Part shown: piece after piece, positions 34,243-48,559 of the stretch
Layout of the letters: each line of letters opens with the position of its first letter
How positions within the stretch are numbered: the first letter of the stretch is position 1
DNA from: Ichthyophthirius multifiliis
Lineage: Eukaryota > Ciliophora > Oligohymenophorea > Hymenostomatida
Length of the DNA: 53,422 nt
Direction of reading: 5' to 3'
NCBI RefSeq assembly: GCF_000220395.1
Contig: NW_004085956.1
Coordinates: 1-53,422, forward strand
Position numbers and translations under genes: made by a program
Notes under the pieces: model-generated
Database searches by the model: none
What the model saw: the letters and a program-made list of their open reading frames with translations, nothing else
What the model was told of the DNA's origin: nothing

Positions 34243-36872
34243 ATGAGTGAATATTATAGTAATTACAAAAAAATAGATTTAAATAAAAGCAATTGTGCAT
34301 CATAAAATAGCAATAGAAAATTAGATAACTCATTTTAAAACTAAAAAGCTATAAAATAAAACTAATTTACATAAAATCAATAAAGCAGATTAGAATAATA
34401 AAATATGAATTCTTTTATTTAAAGTTAAAGTAAAAATAAATATAAAAATTAATTTAATTATTTTTTATAATAAAATTATCTTAAAAAAGAAGATATATTT
34501 GAAGACTTAGTGCCAATAAAAATAAAGTAAATAGGAAAGCAAGATATTTAAACTTTTTTAAATTTAAAGATATATACTACATAAAAAGGAAATAATTCTA
34601 ATAATTAAGTACATCGTATAGAGTTAACAGATGAATAAAATTCGTTATAAATATATAAATATTAAAAAAAATATAATTATATTTTTATAAAGATTATTCT
34701 TATACTTATTAGATATAACTGAAACCGATTTTATCTAATTAAAAAAAGAATAAAATATGAAGGCAGACAAAGACTTTAACTCATTTCCTTAAACTTTAGT
34801 AGACTTAGTAAATTAATGCTCTAATGAAGAATATGAAAATGAGAAACATTAATATTAGTAAAAAATACATAATAATATTAAATAAAATATTTAAATAAAA
34901 CATAGATATTAATGTTAATTAGATGTAAAGAATATGTCTGACGCAGACTTTAATATTATACAATAAAATAGTTTTAATACTTTAAATACTTTATAATTAA
35001 AACTTAGATAAGCTAATGATGATGCTTTAAAAAGTTTTATTTCTAAAAAGCTTTAGCTTTCAAAAGTCGAAAATGAATAATTAAGAATTTAAAATAGTAG
35101 ATTGGAAGAATGTAAAAAAAAATAAAAAAAAAAAATTTTTTTTTTTTTTTAAAAAAAAAAAAAGAACTAAGTTAAACTTAAATGGATTTCGGAATTGCAA
35201 ACGAAGAATTACATAGGATTTAAGAAGATAATAAGAAACATATTTAGTAAGTATAATTGGAAGAACAAAGAAATTTAAACTTAGCAAAGGAATAATATTT
35301 AAATAAGGAAGAGTAATTAAGAAGAATGCATGAATCTTAAAAAGTTGAACTAGAATAAGTAAGAATTTTTTTATTTTTTGTTAATACTATTTAAAAACTA
35401 ATACTAATTTATTCAGAAATACTAGAAAGAATTAAATTTTTGTAAGAAAAGTTTTAATAAAAATCATAAAAATTTGAATAAATGAGTCAAAGAGTTTTAG
35501 AACTAGAAGCGTTTTTATAAGAATATTAAAATAAATGTACACTTTTGGAAAAAGAATAGAAAATGAACACAAAGGAAATACAAGAAACAAGAACTTAAAA
35601 TATATAATTGAGCGAAATGAGGTTTTAATAAGAAAAGAAAATTACAGAATTAACATATCAAAAAGAAGCATATTTAAAATAAATAGAAGACAAAGAATAA
35701 ATGATAAACTCAAATAAAGAATTAGTTGATAATTTTAACTCTTAAAAAGTAAAATAACAAAAAAATATATTCTTATTATCATAATAATAAAAAGGAAATG
35801 TTAAAATAATAATGTGAAGAATATAGAAATCAAATTTCAAAATTAGAAAAAAATTAGAATTATGTGGTGAAGAAATAAACAAAGGAAATAATATAATTGA
35901 AAAACTATAAGAAGATTTAACAAAATTCAAAACAAAAATTAAATAAAAAAATCAAATGGTTATTTAATAAGAATAAGAATTAAATGAAGTAAGATAAAAA
36001 CAAGATGATATTAATAATGAATTAGCAAAAAGTATATATTTATTTATTTTTTTAAATAAAAAGCAATATATTTTATATAAATTTATTACAAAAAAGAAAA
36101 TAGAGAAATTAATAATCTAGAATTTAAAGTTAAAGAGTTAGAATTACATAATTAAGACTTAAAAGAAAAATAACTGAAAGTCAAAAAGTTATAGAAAATA
36201 ATTAAACAAGTAAAATAATATATATTTATTTTCTCATATATATATACATATCTTTTTTTTTATTTAAAAGTGATTTAATATCTTAATAAGTAAATTAATG
36301 AAGGAACAAATAAAAATACATTTGCGGGTACAACCACATTAAAATCTCATACTAATTACTCTAATAATGTATTAAATATTTATTAAAAGTCATTTTTTTT
36401 TGTATTTATATAAAAATTAAAAGAAATATACATAAAATAATAATAATTATACAAATAGCTTTTCAAATAAATATCCTTATCTTAGTAAATAGTTTAATAA
36501 TTCAGGTGCAAATTATAATAATAAATAGAATATAAGCTAATATAATAATGATAGTTAAAGCTAAATATCTCCTATGAGAAAAAACGAGCCTTTAATTTAA
36601 AATAATTACGAAAATTATTTAAATTAGAAAAACTAAAATAATGTATTTGTTATATTAAAAAAAAACAACAAAATGAAAAATTAATTTTTTTTTTTTTTAA
36701 AAAAAAATAGAATTACAATGAAGAAAGAGAATTTAATTCTAAATATTTATTTAATAGTAATTTTAATAACAATAATATTTAAGCATAAAAATAAAACGAT
36801 GAAGAAGAAAATATAGAAAAACCCAAATCAATAACTCCTATTAAATTCAAGCATCCAAAACAACAAAATTGA
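34243..36872 (+). CDS. SAS6: SAS-6, centriole/basal-body cartwheel protein
   Basis: Plus-strand multi-exon gene, ATG 34243-34245 (MSEYYSNYKKIDLNKSN) to TGA 36870-36872. The N-terminal head matches SAS-6: FEDLVPIKIKQIGKQD, HRIELTDEQNSLFLYLLDI, TETDFIQLKKEQNMKAD, FNSFPQTLVDLVNQC, CQLDVKNMSDADFNII, FNTLNTLQLKLRQANDDALK and SFISKKLQLSKVENEQL. The long coiled-coil rod follows over several exons, rich in Glu/Lys/Gln, then a disordered Asn/Tyr/Ser tail ending KSITPIKFKHPKQQN. SAS-6 head dimers build the nine-fold hub that sets basal-body symmetry, a large need in a ciliate. The N-terminal extension of about 90 Gln/Asn-rich residues before the head is longer than in animals. Introns include about 34644-34689, 35112-35164 (an A/T palindrome), 36031-36093 and one with a T/A tract near 36680-36710. 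Confidence 0.93.
35112..35164 (+). other. SAS-6 intron made almost wholly of a T/A palindrome
   Basis: This 53-nt intron begins GT and ends AG, and its body is an A-run, a T-run and another A-run, so it can fold on itself along nearly all its length. Splicing it joins LEE to QLSQTQMDF in frame, which keeps the SAS-6 coiled coil open. Confidence 0.8.
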
Positions 36873-39537
36873 AAATGAAATATATATAATTTTATATACA
36901 AAAAATATATATTTTTATAATTTAAATATAAAATTAAGTATAATAATAAAATATTGTATTTTATTTATTTCTTTTGGCTGAAAAAAATAAAAAAAAATAT
37001 TCGAATTTCATAAAAACTAAATGTTTAAAATTAAAAAATTTATTAAATATGAAAAATAATAAATTATTAAATATAAAAATTTGTCAATATATGCTTATAT
37101 AACATTAATATTAATATTCTAAAATTATATTATATTTAAAAATTCCAATTAAATATTTAATTAATTAAATTTTAGAAAATTAGCAAGCAAATATTTTAAA
37201 TGTTATTTAAGTTTATAACTTTTTAATATTCATTTATAAAAATAAAACTCTCTAGAAAAAAAACATTCAAATAATAATATATGGTTTTAGACATAAGAAT
37301 AAAAAAGTTTGTAAATATTAAAATTTAAAATATATATATATATATAAATAAAATAAAATAATATATACATATATCATATATTAAGATATATTATTAAATT
37401 ATAAAAATAAAAAAAAAAATTAATTTTTTTTATTTATACAATTATTATAATTTTTTCTTGCATTTATTTAATTTTAAAAAAGAATTTGTAAAAAAATCTA
37501 TATTATAATTTTTTAACTATATTTATATATTGAAAATATTCAGCTATTTATCATATATATTTCATAAAATAAGTCTTTTTTTAAATATTTTAAAAATAAA
37601 TAGTTTATTTAAACAATTTCCATTATGTTTTAATTTATCATTTATAAAATATATACGAAAAAAAATATTAATTAAATATAGATGAGTATAAAAAATATTA
37701 AAATTAAATAAAAATAATAATTAAAATTAATATATATAAATAAAATATATATTATTAATATTATTATTCTATTATATATATTATTAATTATATATATAAT
37801 ATAATTATAATATATGATTATTAATAATAACATTTGTTAAAATTAAAAATACAAATATAATGTGATATTGATTATATATCTATAAAAATTAATTTTGATT
37901 TTTAAATAATTATTTAATTAAAAATATATTTTTTAATTTAAAACAAAAATTTAAATATGTGTTCATAATAAAACTAAATATTTAATAATAAATCAAAGTA
38001 AATTAAAAAAATATATATAAATAAAATAAAATATTAAAATATAAATTATATTACGAAAAATTAATATAATATATATAAATTATAATTATTAATATCTATT
38101 TTTTATTAATTTTGATATTATTTTAAAATTTTATTTAAAAAAATTATTATTTATTAAGATATTATGTGTTTTTTTAGATAATAATATATAATTTAATAAA
38201 TTTCAATCATTTTTCAAGAAAATATTATTTATATTATTTAATAACATTTAATTAGTCTTAAATTTTAATTTACTTAAATAGTTATTATAAAAAATATAAT
38301 GAAATAAGATAAGCAAAAAATAATTATTAATAATGTTATAAATTTAAAGTGTAATTTCGTATAATAATGTATTTTTTTTTTCTTCTATAAATTAAAGAAT
38401 TTACAATAATTAATTAATTTAATAAAGAACAAAATTAAAAAGATAACTAATTAATTATAAAATTTATTTAATTAAATTTTAAATATTGAAAATTTTTTTA
38501 ATTAATAAGTAATTTATTTAAAGCAATTTTGTTTAGAACTCTTATAAAAAAATATTATGAAAGTGGAAATAAAAACGAATTCGATTTATTCTTATATTGG
38601 AAGTATATGTTTCCAATATTTTATTTAATTAAATAAAAAACTAAAAAACTTAAAAATAATTTTTACATTTATAATAATTATATATTAAATATCTTATATT
38701 AAATTATACATTTAATATATAAATTATCTTATAAAATATATTTTAATTTTAATATAAAACTATTTATTAAATTTATTAATATCCTTAATTGACTTTATTT
38801 AATATTTTTAAAAAAAATTTTTTTTTAATTAAAATAATAAATAGGATCAACAAAATGATATAAACCAAGTCTAATATAGAATAATAATAAATAAAAGATT
38901 TAAGTATAAGGAGGTAAACAATATATCAAAATATTTTTTATTTTTTCAATATAAAAATATTTTCAAAAAATATTAAAAAAATTAATTAATGTCAATTAAG
39001 TTTATTTCAATTTAATTTTAGTTTATATAAAAATCTATAATCTATTTAACTTCATAAGTTTTTATAATTTAAATATTTAATAATTCTTTAAAAACTTCAT
39101 TTTAATTATATATAATCCTAACATTAGATTAATAATAGATTATAAAAATATTGAAAACAACAAAAAATAATATAGACTTAATAAACAGATTTTTTTTGAA
39201 TTAATTAACTAATCTCTAAATATTATTTAAATTATGTATTTTTTTATTACGAATTTAAAATATAGAAAATAATATAATAATATTTGATTAAAAAATGATT
39301 TATATATATTTTAAATATAAATAAATAAATAAAAATTATATATATTTTAATTATTAAATATAATAATTTTTTAAATATCCTAAATAAATAAATATAATAG
39401 TATTAAAGTTTTTAATCAAAAAAATAAATATTTATTTAATATACCTACCACCTGAAATTAAAAACAAATAAAAAACCTAAAAAATAACAAATTTAAACAT
39501 ATTTTAACTTATTTTATGACTTAAAAAAGAAAAATAA
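36873..39537. other. Long gene-poor stretch
   Basis: About 2.7 kb with A/T content even higher than the neighbours. I checked both strands for runs of coding-like codons and found none that is convincing. A short open piece near 38852-38920 (MIQTKSNIEQQQIKDLS, then a possible GT splice donor) is the only candidate and is too short to call. Many short direct AT repeats and TTA/TAA words. It could be a matrix, replication or former breakage/rearrangement region, but nothing shows this. Confidence 0.5.
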
Positions 39538-41606
39538 TCATTTTAATTAATAAATATTAGCCAAATAATTCTATACAATTTTCGATGTATTTTTTCTTAA
39601 CATTTGAGATTTTCTAAGAGCAATTTCTTGAATGAAAGGTTAAGATTAAATAAGTAAAAGATCAGTTAAACTAAATTTTTCTTAATACTAATATTCCTTT
39701 TATAGATTATTTATAAAAACTAAATATTAATTTTTTAGATCTTTATTTTCTTCTATTTCAGTCTCGTTTTTCAATAGCATATCAATTAAAAAAAAGAACT
39801 CGCTTTTGAGCAAAAACGACTTCTTGTATTAATCAAATAAGCAAAAAAATATTTCTAATTTTTCAGTTATATCTCCTCGTGTCAAAATACTTAGACAACA
39901 TAAAAATTCTCTAAAATCAAGAACATTACCTTCAATATCTATAAAAATATTGAAGATTTCAGTTAATAAATCATTATCAAATTTGAATTTTTCAGTATGA
40001 AGCGAGAAATTTTACATAAAATAAATAAATTCGGCTTAATTAATTCCCTTCTTTTTTTCAACTTGATTATTTTTTTCGTTTTTATATTTCTGATCAAGAA
40101 GTAATATGAATTAGCTTTATATATCTTTAATTTCATTAATTGAAAACTTTGTTATTTTTCTTAACTAATGGTGTATAATAGAACTTTCGGAATTCCATTT
40201 TTCACTAAAATCAATATAAAATTATTTCATAATATCATTTCTTTTATTTTCATCAATTTAAAAGTTCATATGAATTTTAAGAATATCATATGTAGTATTT
40301 TAAAAAATCAAATCATTAATATTTTAATTAAGAAATGAGTTAAAAATTATTACTTTATTTATTTTAAGGATTGAAATTAAGCATTTTTCAACTGCTATAA
40401 ATGAATTATTAATAAAGATTTAATCCCAGACATGAAAAAGACAGGTAATATTTAAAATATTTACTAGAAGTGTTAATAAATAACTAGGGCATTATAATTC
40501 TAAAAATTTTTCCAAAATTTCCCTTTCTTCCTCATTTTAAAAATGATCTTTTAACATTTATTTTAATACATGACATTCAGCCATAAAACCAATTAAACCA
40601 CATCCTTTTCCGTTTTTTTGGAAATATTTTTATGGTAATATATTTTCAATTAAATGACAATATAAATCAAATACTACTTCTTCTGTTGTAAAACATAATA
40701 ATACTACTGCTAAGTAATTCATACCTTGGCAATAACCCAAATATGGATATTTTACTGCTAATGCAATTAAAACATTTTTTATTGATTCTCTACATTCTTC
40801 TACAGTATATAAGCTTTATATTTTTTCTATAAATTATCGAGTTGAATAATTAAACACTTAAGAGTCACTTCTTCCCTATTATTTATGAATTTTATAATTT
40901 TTTTTGTTTAATATATTTTCTTATTACTGAGTCTACATCATTTTAAAGCATTAAAATTTCTTCAATATATATTTCTTTTTTTTAATTAAACTATTTTAAA
41001 TAATCATAATAACTAAATTCTTAGTCTTAATTTAATTAGGATTAGGATAGTCTTCTTTTTTTTTTTAATATATATATATATATATATATATTTTGCTTTA
41101 CTTTTTATTTGATTTAAATAAGTTCATTGAATTTCTCCATTTTTCGGAAATTTAACTATTTTAATTCCATTATAATTCATTCTTTTTTTTAAAAAAAATA
41201 AAATAAATAATTATTTCATATATTTAATTTTTAATACTCTATTTATTATTTTATCTTATATTTCGTATTCCCTGAAACAAAAATCACAAATCCTATGAGG
41301 AATGTTTTTGCCTTTTTTTTCATAATAAGGAAGCTTTTTTAAAAATATTATAAGTTTATTTAGGGTATAATTAAACATATTTATGTATTTTGTACTATTA
41401 TTTTATTTTTGCTACAATTTTAACAAACAAATCTATAACATCTTTTGCATTTATGAATTCTTTGAAAATATCTAAGTCATTTATTTTTTAATATTTTATT
41501 TAAAAAGTCATTATTTTTACAATATGCTTAAACTTTTTTCACATATTTAGCAATTATCTGCATTATAACCTTTATTTATAGTAATGTTAATTAAATTTTT
41601 GAACAT
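39538..41606 (-). CDS. FYVE-like zinc finger + TBC (Rab-GAP) + EF-hand-like protein
   Basis: Minus-strand gene, ATG 41604-41606 (MFKNLINITINKGYN) to TGA 39538-39540. The first exons carry a cysteine-rich finger: CQICEKSLSIL, IHKCKRCYRFVCQNC, LPYYEKKGKNIPHRICDFCF, the layout of a FYVE or FYVE-related finger, but without the full RRHHCR signature. A TBC domain follows: LYTVEECRESIKNVLIALA, KYPYLGYCQGMNYLAVVLL, LYCHLIENILPQKYF, GFMAECHVLKQML, LECPSYLL-like and LFHVWDQIFINNS. The GYCQGMN motif is the Rab-GAP glutamine finger; the arginine finger upstream is not clear in my reading. The last part (EIFNIFIDIEGNVLDFREF) is EF-hand-like, as in animal TBC1D8/9. Family role: switching off Rab GTPases on endosomal membranes. 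One base too many in the T8 run 40898-40905 shifts the frame ahead of the TBC core. Confidence 0.82.
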
Positions 41607-41664
41607 ATTTTTTTAATAATATTATTTCTAAGATTTTTTTAAAGTAAATATAGTATAGAATAAT

Positions 41665-43874
41665 TCAAAAAAAATATAAAAAAATAAATTTATATTACAT
41701 TAAAAAAAAAATAAAAAAAAATATTAATTTTAATTGAAAAAAAAAAAAAAAAAAAAATATCTTTATTTCAGTGTTATATTTAAAAAAATGGCTTTTTTTA
41801 AAAAAAACATTATAATCATATTCCTAAGATTTTTAGCTTATTTTTTATTTATTAGGCTTATTTAATTTATTCTAAACAAAATAAATAAAAAATAGTAAAT
41901 AAAAATAAATAAAAAAACCTTTATTATCTACTTTTCTTTCATCCTCTTCTTATTCTTATATTTATTCATTCATTTTACTAATATTTTTATTTCCGAAAGT
42001 AATTTTTGGTGAAAAAAGGCTGGCTTTAGCAGCTTAGGAGCATTTTTCCATTGTTTTAATTTATCTTTAATCAATTTAGATACTAGGAGAATTAAATCCC
42101 CCTTCATTAGAAACCTAATCAGTTCGCCCTGTTAAAACTGGAGTATTTGGCATTTTGAAAGGTCCTTATTCATCTTTAACTATTTTTTTACCTTTAGTGG
42201 GTATAATTTAAGGAGAAGGCATAGGAGAATTAGCAATTTACATTTTTTATCTAATACTATTTAAAAATTTGAAAAACGTAAGAAAATGCCAAAAAAAAAA
42301 AAAAAAAAAAAAAAAAACTCAAGTTTATTAATTTTATCTTATTCTGTTAAATTCTCACCCTCTTATGACTCTTATTTTCCTTCTTAGAAAAAGGGATGTT
42401 ATAAAGCTTTTTTAGCTGTAATTCTTTTTTTCGGATCATTTATTAACATTTTTTTTAATAAATCATATGCTACATATTTTTTTTGTTTAAATAAATAAAG
42501 CATTTAAAAAATATATAAAAACCTTCTAAAGGCAATTTTAGATATCCAGTGCCTTCTAAAATGATATTTGAGGCTCTATTTTAAGCAAGAATTTCTTCAT
42601 AAGTTTTTCCATTAAAAGGCGATTTTCCAACAAGTCTAATTTTTCAAAAATAGCATTTATTATAATATATTTTATTTATATTTTACAAAATATGGAAAAT
42701 TAATCCTAAAGAAAATAAATCACATACCGAATCATATTTTAAATCAAAATCAGTAATATTAATAACCTCAGGAGCTACAAAACCAGGAGTACCGCATCTA
42801 ACAAACATAAATTTATTAACATCAGTTCTAGTTCCTAAACCTAAATCAGCAATAACTAAATCTATTGAAGAATTGTTTTTGAAAATCAAATTTTCCGGCT
42901 TTAAATCTCTATGCATTATATTTTTAGAATGCATATAAGCTAATCCTTCTAATAAGCCTTTTATCATATATCTAGTTTCATCAATTGTAAATCTTTTTTT
43001 GTTATTATTATTAAAAATAAGCAATAAATATATATGAAATATATACTTGTGTTTGGCTTTCATCTTATCATACAATTAACCCCCTTCAAGTAAATCTAAA
43101 ATCAAATAAAGTGAGTTTTCTGTTTCATAAACTTCATATAATCTAATAATATTAGAATGATTTAATGTTCTCATTAATTCGATTTCATTTATTAAAGATT
43201 CCTTTTGTTTAATAAATAAATAAATAAAATATTATTTATAAAAACTTTCCCGTTTCTTATGAATAAGCAGCTTCTTTTGAAAAAGCTTTCACTGCAAAAC
43301 TTTTATTGTCTTCAAGTCTTTCTGCTAAATATACCTAAAAATTAAAATAAACAAAAAAATATTAAATTTATTAATCTTATAAATTATATTACACTTGCGA
43401 AATTTCCTTTTCCTATTTTTTTAATTGCTTTGTATTGTTCATGGAATCCTCTTTAATTTATCTTTTCTCTTAATATATCTCGCCATTTTAAAATAAAGTT
43501 TTCATCATTTGAAGCTAATTCCGTTTTTTAATTTGCTTTATCTAAAATTATTCCTTTAGGATGTCCAAGAGCATTGTTTTCTTTTTTTTCCTTACTTCTT
43601 ACTATTTCAAAATTCAAATCAAAATCAATTACACAATATCCTTTAGCAATATCTGTATTCTTTTCCTTATTTTTAATTTCAAAAATTATTATTTTAATTA
43701 TAGAAAATATTATTTTTTTACATCAAAATAATAAATAAAAGAATTATAAACTCTAAAAAACCTCCTTGCATTTGTAAAATTTCCTTTTTTTGTAAAATAT
43801 CCATCAATTAATACTGGTTCATTTGGAAGTGGTGCCCCTTTATTTACTTTAATCCAAAAACATTTCGAACTCAT
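41665..43874 (-). CDS. PH-domain-type + CAMK-like protein kinase
   Basis: Minus-strand gene with about six introns; ATG 43872-43874 (MSSKCFWIKVNKG). The 3' end is uncertain: coding is clear to about 41850 and the TGA at 41665-41667 is a candidate. The N-terminal part (PVLIDGYFTKKGNFTNARRF, RVYNSFIYYFD, FILKWRDIL) looks like a PH domain. The kinase domain follows: IKKIGKGNFASVYLAER, FAVKAFSKEAAY (VAIK lysine), IELMRTLNHSNIIRLYEVYE, LYLILDLLEGGQL, YMHSKNIMHRDLKPENL, VIADLGLGTR, CGTPGFVAPEVI, SVCDLFSLGLIFHIL, KSPFNGKTYEEIL and ITAKKALQHPFF. Catalytic HRDLKPEN is intact; the magnesium motif is DLG in place of DFG, a tolerated variant. The tail (PMPSPQIIPTKGKKIV, MPNTPVLTGRTDQ) is Ser/Pro-rich. 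This architecture is common in ciliates. Substrates are unknown. Confidence 0.85.
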
Positions 43875-44244
43875 TTTTTTTTTTATTATTATTATTTTTA
43901 GAATAGATTTAATATTTATATAAAATAAAAAATAGATTTAAGGCTATTAATTGTAAACTAAAATAAAATATATATTAAAATTAGTTCAGTATATATTTTT
44001 ATTCATGAATTATAATAATATTTTTATATTAAATTAATACACAGATTATAAAATAATATACTTTTAAATTAAAATCTTTTATATTTTAACAAAATAAAAT
44101 AAAAATATATTTATAAAATAAATTGTATATATATATTATTATATCAAATCATAAATTTATATTAATATATAAAAAAAAAATATAATATATAATTTAATAG
44201 AAAATATTTATATTTTAATAAAATATTATATATATATAATATAA

Positions 44245-44277
<33 letters not shown>

Positions 44278-44849
44278 TTATTTTATAATACAAATATAAT
44301 AATTTTATATATATATTATATATTAAATAATTTATAAATATATATTAAATATTAATTATATAAATAACTTTTTATTATATTTTCTTAATATTAATTTAAA
44401 CTTTATTAAAATATATATTTTTGTTTTCAAATAAAAAAACTAAAATTACTCTTTAATTTATAAATGTAAAATTATTGAATTTAATATCTTAAATTATTTC
44501 TTTATAATTAAAATTTTATTCAAAATTTAATTTTAATTTGTAATTAATGTCTTTTCAGTCTAGTAATATTTGTACAAAGTGATATTTATTTTCAACTATA
44601 AAATTAATTAATTAATTAATTATATTGATATTATTTATTTTTATTTATAATTTATCTAAAATCGAATATTATTTTATTATATAAGAATTGTTAATTTATA
44701 TAATAAATCTATGTTAAAACATTTGTTTAAAAATATATATTTATATGTATTAAACAATTTATACATATAATATATAAATAACAATATGATTTATCCAATT
44801 TCAGAATCCATATTTCTACATAAATCAAGAATTTAAGTCTTAAATATTT
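43875..44849. other. Gene-poor AT stretch
   Basis: Nearly pure A/T with TA-dinucleotide runs (for example 44228-44275 and 44308-44330). It is upstream of the PH-kinase and should hold its promoter near 43875-44000. No coding signal. Confidence 0.55.
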
Positions 44850-45470
44850 TTTATTTAGCTATTTTAAATTTTCAAATTTTATTTTTTTGTCTATAACCAT
44901 TATTATTGTACAATATGATTTAAGTATAGAGAAAATGAGAAATGAATAAGCCTTTCAAACTTGTTTTTTCTATTCATTCAAGCGTATTTTTAGATAAATA
45001 AGGTTCAAAGCCTACATTTCTTTCTCCCAAATATCTAATCTTAAAATGAAGCTAATTTTGCTTTAACCATTTAATATTCTTATTAGAATTTTAAATTATA
45101 TTATAAAATAAAAATTGTTCTTTTACGAATTCAACTTCACAATTATAATATTTTTCGATATTAGATTTTATTTTTATTTTTGTGTGTTTTTTTTTAATAG
45201 TAAAATTTTTAATTTATTTAAGTATATGTATTTTATAAAGGTTATCAATCTTTTTTAATGATGTTAATTTTCTAAATGTTTAGTGATTCATATTTATTAC
45301 ATAGCAATTTCCGATTTTATTGATTTACATATAAAAATATTAATGGATTCGTTGGTAATACATAGACAAAATATTAATATGCTGATTTCTCAAAAAAGAA
45401 TATATTAACTACTATTTTTTAATGAAACATACCAAACATTTTTAATGCCTATTATTTTTATTGAAAAATT
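44850..45470 (-). pseudogene. Decayed coding relic of unknown origin
   Basis: Within otherwise non-coding DNA, minus-strand frames show clearly coding-like sequence: FSIKIIGIKNVWYVS, AYQYFVYVLPTNPLIFL, NRKLLCNKYESLNIQK, EKYYNCEVEFVKEQF, KWLKQNQLHFKIRYLGER and VGFEPYLSKNTLE. The pieces lie in order on one strand but are interrupted by about three to five breaks, some at homopolymers. I do not recognise a family. It may be a dead duplicate of a host gene, or a real gene damaged by sequence errors; the in-frame stop makes the former somewhat more likely. Confidence 0.45.
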
Positions 45471-46366
45471 ATTTAACTAAATTATATGAAATTATATAAT
45501 TATATTTTATTTTACATATGAAAATCTCAAAACATGATAAAAATATTTAAATATGAATTGATTTTGTTAAAATTAAAATATAATATAATTTAATAAAAAA
45601 AATCAAAAAATCAATAAATTAAGGAAACATTAATCAATAAATATTAATAAGATAATAAAAATATAAAAAAATATGAATAAATATTTTATATTTTTTAAAA
45701 GCTATTATTAAATAATTTTTAAATAATATATTATGATTTAATATTTTAGAATTTCTACCAAAGGAAAAAATAAAAAAATATAAAATAAATAAAATAAAAT
45801 AAAATAAAATTATATTTATCATTATATATATATATATATATTTTTAAATATAATTTAAATTAAATATAAAAAATCTTTTTAATTAAATATTTTTAAGTTT
45901 ATATTATTATATTTTTTAAAAAAATAATATGTTTTGTTAAAATTAATAAATAATAAATATTTTTAAAAATTTTAATTTAATGAAATAATATTAATAAAAA
46001 AAAAAAAAGAATTAATATTTGAAATATATTAAATTTTATAATATAATTTTTTAATAATAGATTTTTTTTTCAAAATGATTATGAATACAATAATAATATT
46101 TTAAATATTATATTAATTTAATATTTGTTAATTTAAGTTATTGGATATAAATAAAAGCTGATTAAAAATATAAATTTATTTATATTTTTTTTTTTTTACA
46201 TTTTAAATTGATACAAAAATAAAAATATTAATTAAAAAAGTAAAAAATTACTTAAATCAATTTACTTATTTTATTAAACAAAAAATAATATTTTTTTTTT
46301 AAAAAAAACATAATTATAATCAATTATTTTTATTAAATTATATATTATATAGAAAATTGTCAAAAA
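45471..46366. other. Gene-poor AT stretch upstream of the AGC kinase
   Basis: About 900 bases of A/T low complexity. It includes a TA run at 45825-45842 and a T-tract followed by an A-tract at about 46291-46308, just upstream of the kinase start. It must hold the AGC kinase promoter; no other feature seen. Confidence 0.55.
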
Positions 46367-47746
<1,380 letters not shown>

Positions 47747-48559
47747 TAAATCTAATTAAACAAAATTAAAAAAAAATTAAAAAAAAAAATTTATAAAAAT
47801 ATTTTATATAAATATATATAATATTATTTAATAGAATATATTTTATATATATACATAAATTATAAATAAGACAATTTTTTAAAAAAACTTGATCATATAT
47901 TATAAAAACTTAATTTTACATCTAATTATAAACAATTCTTATTAATATTAAATTTTAAAATATTTCAAGTAAAATGCATAAAATATAAATACTTTAAAAA
48001 ACAATTAAAATAATAAAGATATTAAAAGTAACAAAAAAAATCTTAATTTAATAATAAAATCAATATATAATTAACTTTTTTTTTAAAAAAAAATAAATAA
48101 ATAGATTTTAAATTATAATATTTAATTAAATTAGTATTTTTAAATATATAATTATAAATATTATACTAAAATCTCTTGAATAAAATTTCATCCAAAAAAA
48201 AATAAATATATTCAGCTTTTTTAAGTGAAAAAGAAAAAACATAATATTATATATTATATATTATATATAATATATATATATATTTATATATATTTGTTTT
48301 ATATTATATATATATATATATAGAGAATTTTTTATATACCGCCATTTCATCTTAAAAGAGAATACTCTTTATTTTTTTTTTATTTAAATTATATTTAATA
48401 TCCAATAAAATAAAAATTTTTTAAGGGAGGATTATTTTCACATATTGCGTTATTACATAAAAAAAAATTTTTATATATATTATTTAAAACATTATAATAA
48501 AAAATAATATAATTATAAATTTAAAATATTTAAATATTAATACTTTTTTTAATTAACTA
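47747..48559. other. Intergenic, AT-rich
   Basis: About 810 bases between two plus-strand genes. A T-tract/A-tract junction lies near 48078-48091 and TA runs at 48249-48325. No coding signal on either strand. Confidence 0.55.

Noticed and set aside
35535-35930. Plus and minus open frames inside SAS-6
   Set aside because: They are other-frame readings of the Glu/Lys/Gln-rich coiled coil of SAS-6.
38852-38940. Possible short exon beginning MIQTKSNIEQ
   Set aside because: About 20 codons with a possible splice donor but no convincing following exon on the plus strand.
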